DNA of 64,000 nt from Paenibacillus tundrae. Its GTDB lineage: Bacteria > Bacillota > Bacilli > Paenibacillales > Paenibacillaceae. The stretch's first letter is position 1. Every line of letters begins with the position of its first letter. The translations under genes were made by a program, and so were the position numbers. Under the pieces are notes generated by a model, which was not told the origin of the DNA, ran no database searches, and worked only from the letters and a program-made list of their open reading frames with translations. Shown here in pieces: positions 58,438-64,000 of the stretch. The DNA is taken from contig NZ_JAUSTI010000017.1 of NCBI RefSeq assembly GCF_030812775.1, forward strand, positions 1 to 64,000, given 5' to 3'.

Positions 58438-60813
58438 TTAATATAGGCGGTTACCACTCATAAACGTGTCTGTCTTGCCTTGGAGCTTCGCAAGTCGTTC
58501 TAATACCTGTGCAGCTTCTGCAACGGTTACCTTACGAGCCGGCATGAAACGACCTTCAATGGAAGGTAGCAGGCCTAGCTTCAGGCTGAGCGAAACTGCG
58601 CCTTTGTTCGTCACAGCTCCTGCATCTGCGATGTTAGGCAGATCAGAAGGTAATGTGTAGAATCCAGCCAATTTCTCATATCGCAATATCTGAACAAGTA
58701 ACACAGCCAACTCTTCACGTGTCATTTCTTCTTGAGGGTTCAAGTTCTTCTCTGGGTCAGATCCACCTAACCAACGTTGATCAAGCAACGTTCGAATCGC
58801 TGGATAGTAAGGACTATCGGACGTAATGTCAGCGAAAGGCTTGTCATCACTGTCTCCGTTGTAATACACATCCAGACTCGGATTGAGTGCTCTGGCCAAA
58901 TAGTTGAACCAGTCACCCTTCGTAATCACACGATCTGGAAGAATACGACCTTGATCATCAGCAATGAATACGCCATGCTGAATCATGCTTTTAAGAGCAG
59001 TCTCCGCAACATGCCCTGCAATATCCGTAGGCTGTGTCTTGGAGGATGAATTCAAGTCTGCATACATATTTCTCCACTCACCCGTGTTGGCATCCAATAC
59101 TTCATACAGACCATAGATCGAGTTCTCACTACGTGATGGCATGTATGCGAGTTTGACTCCCATAGGCGTAGCTTCCCCATTTGTCATGCCATAGCCACCA
59201 TAACGGGAATAGGCCAGAATCAATTGAATCTCTTGAAGATAAGTTGCCTTGGCATCCTCATAACTGATGGCAGGCTTCGCATCTGTAGGTAACAGTTCTG
59301 GAGTTGCAGCCATTCTCGAATAATATTCCGTGATAGAGCCATCCTTCGCCACTTGAATCTGTAGAGAATCGTCTTTTACTAGAATTCCATTCATATATCG
59401 TTTGAAGAGGAACGTTCTTGCTCCATCCGATTCAATGACGGTGGACACGCGGAACTGATTCGCAGCATCTGGCACAAGGGCAATAGCCGTATTGACCGCC
59501 AGCTTCTCCGCCTCTGCTTTGGTTACAGGCTTGCTGCTTGTCTCCTCCGTAGCTCCCGCTTCTGTCGTTCCTGGCATGATCCGCTGGTACACGTTAAAGC
59601 TGTAAATCTGCCCCGTTGCTGCATCAACCTGTGCTGAGATATCTCTCATGAACATATAGGAAGCACTCGCATTGCGATCACTCCAGCTCAAACTCCAGAC
59701 CTGACTGTTAGGGCTTGCAAAATAGCCTTTGCTCAGCTGACTATGTTCTAATTGATATCCTTTTGGAATGTCGAAATTCTTCTTCACCAAGCTCTCTGCT
59801 TGGGTTGCATTTAATTTCTGTCCTGTATTTGGAACAAACGCAGCCACACTTCCCTTTAAGGGTTTGTCCTGTTGCTCCGAATCGGACGTCATTTCTTCAC
59901 CAGTCATCGGGTTAATTGGTTTCAGCGTGTTAGCATCCAGTCCATTGCCTGAGCTTTTGGGTAAATAGCCAAGATAATATTTCTGCCCTTTACGGGATGA
60001 GAATCCATCTGGCGAAATATAAGCAAGCTCAACATCAAATTGCTCGTCAAATTTCTTTTTGGCCTGCTCGGCGGATAGTTCCGGCTTCGATGAAGGGTAG
60101 TCGCTCTCAATGGTGCTGCGTGAATAACCTGTGACTCTTCCCTGGTCATCAACGTTCACATAGGCTGTCTCAGCCGCAGATAATAGACCTTCATGCTTCA
60201 ACTGATACTGGTACTGATATTCCGTTCTGCCAAATAACGATTGCTGTACAGCGTATGGATAGGATTCAGAAATAGCTACAAATGCGTCTTTCTCTAAATC
60301 TGGTATAGCTTCATATAAAAATGCTTCAGCCAGCTTCTCTGCTTCGGACTCTGTCACCTGGCGGTCTGATTCAGTACGCTGTTTGTCCAGCAGCTCTGAA
60401 GGTAAATGCACGCTGAGTACCTCACCTGTGCCAGCATGTACGGTAGCGCTGAACCCCATGGAATGGTTGCCTTCACGAATTCCAAAACCAATTTCCCACG
60501 CTTTATAATCTGGTGGTGGATACGAGTTTGGTGAATCGAATTTCGCAGATGTAATGGTTGCCTTTTGGAGCAACGGAAATAGTTTCAATATGTTATCACT
60601 GGCTTGCTTAGAGGAGATCTTAGCTCCTTCCGGCACATCACTGCTTACGACACTTAATACATCTTCCCCCGTTGAAGCTTCGGTTACCTGTTCCGCTGTT
60701 GCTGCTGACACGCTGCCTGCAAACCCTGGAGCTTGCGATGCCAGAAGCAAGGTTGCCATTGCAGCCGTTGCTGCTCTAGCGGTCATCATTTTGAATCGAA
60801 TGTGAAAACTCAA
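58438..60813 (-). CDS. Surface protein with YcdB/YcdC repeats and SLH domains
   Basis: A 791-residue exported protein. The signal peptide is about residues 1-38 (MTARAATAAMATLLLASQAP, cleaved near SAA-TA). Repeated YcdB/PepSY-like units follow (e.g. SDNILKLFPLLQKATITSAK, ESEAEKLAEAFLYEAIPDLE, AEKLAVNTAIALVPDAANQF). The last 190 residues hold three S-layer-homology domains (PFADITSDSPYYPAIRTLLDQ, MTREELAVLLVQIL, VTVAEAAQVLERL). It should anchor to the cell-wall polymer. I chose TTG 60813 because GAGAGG lies seven bases upstream; codons up to 60849 would place this inside the gene. Confidence 0.88.
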   Translation of the reverse strand: MSFHIRFKMMTARAATAAMATLLLASQAPGFAGSVSAATAEQVTEASTGEDVLSVVSSDVPEGAKISSKQASDNILKLFPLLQKATITSAKFDSPNSYPPPDYKAWEIGFGIREGNHSMGFSATVHAGTGEVLSVHLPSELLDKQRTESDRQVTESEAEKLAEAFLYEAIPDLEKDAFVAISESYPYAVQQSLFGRTEYQYQYQLKHEGLLSAAETAYVNVDDQGRVTGYSRSTIESDYPSSKPELSAEQAKKKFDEQFDVELAYISPDGFSSRKGQKYYLGYLPKSSGNGLDANTLKPINPMTGEEMTSDSEQQDKPLKGSVAAFVPNTGQKLNATQAESLVKKNFDIPKGYQLEHSQLSKGYFASPNSQVWSLSWSDRNASASYMFMRDISAQVDAATGQIYSFNVYQRIMPGTTEAGATEETSSKPVTKAEAEKLAVNTAIALVPDAANQFRVSTVIESDGARTFLFKRYMNGILVKDDSLQIQVAKDGSITEYYSRMAATPELLPTDAKPAISYEDAKATYLQEIQLILAYSRYGGYGMTNGEATPMGVKLAYMPSRSENSIYGLYEVLDANTGEWRNMYADLNSSSKTQPTDIAGHVAETALKSMIQHGVFIADDQGRILPDRVITKGDWFNYLARALNPSLDVYYNGDSDDKPFADITSDSPYYPAIRTLLDQRWLGGSDPEKNLNPQEEMTREELAVLLVQILRYEKLAGFYTLPSDLPNIADAGAVTNKGAVSLSLKLGLLPSIEGRFMPARKVTVAEAAQVLERLAKLQGKTDTFMSGNRLY

Positions 60814-61170
60814 ATCTGTACCTCTCCCTTCAATCTCATACATGGACACACATCAAATAACCCCGCATGAATATTGCTAGTCTATTCTATGATACCATAA
60901 GCTTCCTTTTTAATCGTCCTTTTCCCAACAATTTTACAAATGTGAATTTTGGAAAATCATCCGCAAACGCTAGAAAAATACCGATCGACGTACTTTCAAA
61001 GAAGATATACTGCGCTTAGCTGAGATTTATCTTGCGATCATCGAATTGTTCAGCTCTGCTGAAAACTTATGAATTCTATGATCTACAAAAAAACGCCAAC
61101 ATGGTTGGCGTTTCACTTTCATACTTTTATGAGTTCGTGTGCAAAAACCTCTAAATCATTGCCTGGGATA
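60814..61170. other. Intergenic region
   Basis: About 355 bases between the SLH gene and the alpha/beta hydrolase gene. It contains an extended -10-like TGGTATCAT on the minus strand (about 60889-60897) that could serve the SLH gene, and the terminator at 61086-61113. No gene or RNA motif is otherwise evident. Confidence 0.45.
61086..61113 (-). terminator. Terminator after the alpha/beta hydrolase
   Basis: A perfect 9-bp stem AAACGCCAA / TTGGCGTTT with a 5-base loop and a run of seven T on the minus strand. Confidence 0.88.
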
Positions 61171-62100
61171 TTACTCATCACTCGCTGCCGCTTGGGTCTG
61201 CGCTTGTACTTGAACATGCTTCTGTAGAAAAGGAATAACCGTTTCCCAGAATGCTGGATCTTCCTCTGAACAGCTATGTCCACCACTGTTCACCCATAAA
61301 TGCTCTACCGGGGGATCGGCTTTGGTCATAAAATACTCCAGCTCGCTAGGAGGGATAAAATTATCTCCTTTCGAATGAACCATAAGCAGTGGTAACTGCA
61401 TCCCTTTTCGCCGTTCATTCAACAACATTACAGGCTCGCGCTGTCGATAGGACTTCAGCGACTCTCCGAGTCGCCAGAACCAGATTCGCGGTATAAGTTG
61501 AGCCAACGGAAATAATGGGAGACGACGACGCCTTAGTTCTGAACTTACGATAACTTCAAATTGGGATGGCATCGAGTCCGTAATCACTGCAGAGACAGGG
61601 ATATTCTCTGTTACTGCCAGAATCGTACCTAATCCTCCGAGTGAATGTCCCAGCACCCCGATGGCTTCCGGGTCAATCTCAGGTCTAGTCGACATATACT
61701 TCAACGCTGAGAGTAGATCATCACGGAATAAATAGGCTGATGCCGCTCGAACAGCATCACTCTCTCCATGACTACGAACGTCATACATAAATAGAGCATA
61801 TCCTGCTTCCCAGATTGGGCGTGCATAGCGGAGTACGCGGGAGCGATTAGAACCCCAACCATGCGCAATGATGACCAGCGGCCACGGCTTTGGTACATGT
61901 GCAGCAGCAGGAATGAACCAGCCATGCACTCTCCCTCCACCACTATCAAAGGTTACATCTTCAAAGGGCATAGGCGGCGTCAACGTGATCGGAATTTTTT
62001 TGGGTGTCTGGCTGTTCACCGCTGCTTTCCACAGCCCTCCTGCAGTTAAAGCAGCAAAGGCAATCATTCCTCCAACCATCGTTCTCGTCTTCACAGGCAT
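61171..62100 (-). CDS. Membrane-anchored or secreted alpha/beta hydrolase
   Basis: A 309-residue hydrolase with an N-terminal hydrophobic helix (about residues 8-24). The fold shows IIAHGWGSNRSR, the nucleophile elbow GHSLGG (S153), the acid region MVHSKGDNFIPP and histidine in NSGGHSC. Such proteins (YqkD/FrsA-like group) hydrolyse esters outside or at the membrane; the substrate is unknown. The last 12 residues are Q- and A-rich. AGAGGAG lies three bases before the ATG. Confidence 0.9.
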   Translation of the reverse strand: MPVKTRTMVGGMIAFAALTAGGLWKAAVNSQTPKKIPITLTPPMPFEDVTFDSGGGRVHGWFIPAAAHVPKPWPLVIIAHGWGSNRSRVLRYARPIWEAGYALFMYDVRSHGESDAVRAASAYLFRDDLLSALKYMSTRPEIDPEAIGVLGHSLGGLGTILAVTENIPVSAVITDSMPSQFEVIVSSELRRRRLPLFPLAQLIPRIWFWRLGESLKSYRQREPVMLLNERRKGMQLPLLMVHSKGDNFIPPSELEYFMTKADPPVEHLWVNSGGHSCSEEDPAFWETVIPFLQKHVQVQAQTQAAASDE

Positions 62101-62247
62101 CTCTCCTCTCCGGCTCTTGGCATACCTTCATCATAAGATAGGACTATTAACTAGAGATTAAGGTTCATCGGTGGAATGGATCATTCTTATCCACTCACAT
62201 ATTCTTACGTCAAACTTATACTTACCCAATTTACGAATGGCTTGTCA

Positions 62248-62880
62248 CTATTCTTTAATTCTAGCCGCGTCTACAAATGCACGTGTACATGCCGCAATCT
62301 GCTCATGATTACCACTCGCTAATGCATCTTTAGGAAGAAGCGCGCTTCCCAAGCCTACCGCAGCTGCACCAGCAGCATAATACTCCGCTATATTGTCCAA
62401 GTTCGCGCCACCAGTCGCAAGTAGTGGAATATGATTCAATGGCGCCTTGATCTCCCGCAAATACGGAATGCCTAAACTTGCCATTGGGAACAGCTTCACG
62501 ACCTTGGCACCTGCCTCATAGGCAGCAACAATCTCCGTGGGTGTCATTGCCCCAGGCCAGATCTCTACACCCTGTTCTACAGCATATTCAATAACGGATA
62601 GATCGACATTGGGCGAGACCAAAAATTGTGCGCCTGCAGCCACCGCTTCTCGTGCCATCTGTACATTTAATACGGTTCCGGCTCCTACATAGGCCTGTCC
62701 TTCATGTCGTTCTCGCCAATCGGCAATAATATCATGTGCACCCACCGTATTGAGCGTAACCTCCATCAGACGTATTCCACCCTCAGTCATTCCTTGCCCT
62801 GCAGTAACAGCAGCCTCTCGGCTAATTCCACGTACAATCGCGACCAGCCTTGATTCTAGTAATGTTTCCGTCAAATTCAT
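62248..62880 (-). CDS. eda: KDPG/KHG aldolase
   Basis: A 210-residue class I aldolase. The Schiff-base lysine is K129 in AKVVKLFP and the general-base glutamate is E40 in LMEVTLNT; the phosphate-binding ATGGANLDNIAEY is intact. It cleaves 2-keto-3-deoxy-6-phosphogluconate to pyruvate and glyceraldehyde 3-phosphate, or the related 4-hydroxy-2-oxoglutarate. It stands alone without an adjacent KDG kinase, so the pathway partner must be elsewhere. A diverged repeat copy lies 55 bases upstream. Confidence 0.93.
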   Translation of the reverse strand: MNLTETLLESRLVAIVRGISREAAVTAGQGMTEGGIRLMEVTLNTVGAHDIIADWRERHEGQAYVGAGTVLNVQMAREAVAAGAQFLVSPNVDLSVIEYAVEQGVEIWPGAMTPTEIVAAYEAGAKVVKLFPMASLGIPYLREIKAPLNHIPLLATGGANLDNIAEYYAAGAAAVGLGSALLPKDALASGNHEQIAACTRAFVDAARIKE

Positions 62881-62934
62881 ATTCCTATTCCCCTCGTTTC
62901 ATCAATTCGTCTAAATATCAACTTCAATGCCGAT

Positions 62935-62986
62935 GAACCCGTTAGGCACTCTTTATAATCAATGTAGAATTTTCATACAACCTCTT
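62935..62986. repeat. Intergenic repeat, copy D (diverged, right half)
   Basis: AACCCGTTAGGCACTCTTTA, TAATCAATGTAGAATTTT and CATACAACCTCT align with the right half of copy B at about three quarters of positions, most differences being transitions. The GTTCAAAAAG left end is not visible, so this is a decayed or partial copy. Confidence 0.45.
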
Positions 62987-63025
62987 AGAACTATTGTAAA
63001 ACATATCTTCCCTTGGTTGAACTAC

Positions 63026-63091
63026 GAAAAAAACAGAAAACGACGATGATCATTTCAACTCCTCTAGAGAGCTGTCCCGATCACCATCGTT
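63026..63091 (-). terminator. Probable terminator after the glycosyltransferase
   Basis: On the minus strand AACGATGGTGATC pairs with GATCATCGTCGTT (two mismatches) over a 27-base loop, followed by TTCTGTTTTTTTC. It lies just beyond the stop at 63117. Confidence 0.6.
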
Positions 63092-63116
63092 GGATATCTA
63101 ACGTTATAGGGTTCGT

Positions 63117-64000
63117 TTACGCATTTTCTAACACACTGCCCTCATCCAACTCTCGAAAATACTTTTCGTTATACAGCATACTTGGATGTGTTGGATGGTA
63201 TGCCAGGGCAATCGTGTTGTGCTCTTTCGCCTTCGTCCGATTACCCAGCCTGTCATAACACACACATAGCTGCAGGTGCGGCATCCATGTCCAAGCGGCT
63301 TCATTCACCGGTACGATGGGGTCAGCAGGTCGTATAGCCTGAGTTGCCTGTTCGTACCAGAACACCGCTTTGCGGTAATCCTCTCGATCGGCAAAATATC
63401 CCCCTAGGCGGCAGCATATTTCTGCTCTCGGTAAGTCATAAGCGAATGATCTTAGCAGTGCAGCAATCTCTTGATCTGGACGTTTCCGTGCAGCTTCGCA
63501 ATCGGCCATCTTTTGACATGCAGCAATCTGATCTTCCACCCAGCCGAGTCCGGTATCCAGAAACTTTGTATAATAAGCTACCGCGTCCTCATACTGTCCG
63601 TGATCTTTAAGCTCATTCCCAAAATAATATAAGTCACGCGGAGAAAAGACTTCGCCTGCCTGTTCCCGTTTGCGATAGATGTTCAGGTTACGATCGGTAT
63701 ATACTTTGTCTTTCTTATGTGTGACAGCCACATCACTATGCAGCATATGCCCGCTCACTTCCAAGTATTCATGCACTGCACCAATCCAGCGAAAATGACG
63801 ATCCCGACGAACCAGTCGATTCCGCCTGAGACTGTATGCTACCTGACCATCTGCTGTAAATGAAAGATTATAATTCATCGTCACACTGTCCACCGCTGGA
63901 TCAAGGGATCGTTTCAGGGCAATGAGCTTTGCCCGGTCTTGAGGTTCAAACACGTCATCGGCATCGAGCCAGAGGATATATTCACTTGTCGCCTGATCAA
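63117..64000 (-). CDS. Family 2 glycosyltransferase with TPRs, 5' truncated
   Basis: The reading frame continues to the right edge of the window without a start, so only the C-terminal 293 residues are seen. At the edge it reads EYILWLDADDVFEPQDR, which is the DxDD metal/nucleotide-sugar motif of GT-A family 2 enzymes. It continues with RLVRRDRHFRWIGAVHEYLE, typical of SunS-like family 2 transferases, and then TPR-like helical pairs (about 140-270 of the fragment; YYFGNELKDHGQYEDAVAYY, ICCRLGGYFADREDYRKAVF). It would transfer a sugar from a nucleotide-sugar donor; acceptor unknown. A GTG at 63953 is internal, not the start. Confidence 0.85.
   Translation of the reverse strand, partial: DQATSEYILWLDADDVFEPQDRAKLIALKRSLDPAVDSVTMNYNLSFTADGQVAYSLRRNRLVRRDRHFRWIGAVHEYLEVSGHMLHSDVAVTHKKDKVYTDRNLNIYRKREQAGEVFSPRDLYYFGNELKDHGQYEDAVAYYTKFLDTGLGWVEDQIAACQKMADCEAARKRPDQEIAALLRSFAYDLPRAEICCRLGGYFADREDYRKAVFWYEQATQAIRPADPIVPVNEAAWTWMPHLQLCVCYDRLGNRTKAKEHNTIALAYHPTHPSMLYNEKYFRELDEGSVLENA

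Noticed and set aside
61128..61153. A fifth copy of the intergenic repeat (GTTCGTGTGCAAAAACCTCT)
   Set aside because: Only the end words resemble the repeat; there is no inverted pair and no shared interior.
1..64000. CRISPR arrays, tRNA genes, prophage or insertion sequences
   Set aside because: Reading both strands I found no regularly spaced repeats, no tRNA cloverleaf with CCA context, and no transposase, integrase or phage structural genes.

Overview
The window is a gene-dense chromosomal segment of a Gram-positive endospore former, most likely Paenibacillus. The evidence is TTG and GTG starts with strong GGAGG ribosome binding sites, the conserved perR / ygzB / ygxA / rRNA order, a sigma-B module, a SigY module, YyaC, a CydAB-CydS oxidase and an S-layer-homology protein. 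Almost every gene reads on the minus strand. I saw no prophage, insertion sequence, CRISPR array or tRNA gene; assignments are from sequence reading and remembered family features, not searches.

Layout. Positions 1-38 are the 5' end of a 16S rRNA gene (minus), preceded by a leader with two near-identical promoters. Then come ygxA, ygzB (plus), a GH18 hydrolase, PerR with a likely Per box, a two-gene membrane operon (DUF4097-like), MgtC, a GNAT protein and gatCAB (4-11.5 kb). At 12.2-13.3 kb lies sigY-yxlC-yxlD with a readable ECF promoter that fixes the sigY start. An MBL hydrolase, a thioredoxin-like protein and a DedA protein follow, then an O-antigen-ligase-like protein with an unusually GC-rich core and a probable CTG start, a methyltransferase, a DUF6483 protein, an alpha/beta hydrolase, YyaC, YfkK, a pirin and an asparaginase.

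From 25.7 to 41 kb the genes centre on general stress. A seven-gene minus-strand cluster encodes a response-regulator PP2C phosphatase, a large hybrid kinase with three receiver domains, a CheR-type methyltransferase, a second hybrid kinase, RsbV, RsbW and SigB. It resembles the RsbY/RsbK/RsbM arrangement of the Bacillus cereus group with an extra kinase. Around it are PAP2, GlsB-like, YtxH-like, DUF948 (YtxG-like), DUF1328 and GSP17M-like genes; most are preceded by sequences matching the sigma-B promoter (GTTT.. / GGGTWW-like, 13-14 bp apart), so the locus and part of its regulon look clustered.

From 41 to 64 kb: a CDF metal exporter, an ABC-F ATPase, an MBL hydrolase, cytochrome bd (cydA, cydB and a small overlapping cydS), a divergent two-component pair, a CvfC-like protein, a lysine riboswitch in front of a lysine permease, a secreted transglutaminase-like protein, an SLH/YcdB protein, an alpha/beta hydrolase, KDPG aldolase and a truncated family 2 glycosyltransferase at the window edge.

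A small non-coding repeat occurs in four intergenic places (21.4, 22.5, 44.9 and 63.0 kb), apparently as a deletion series sharing the ends GTTCAAAAAG / CTTTTTGAAC and is the clearest unexplained element.
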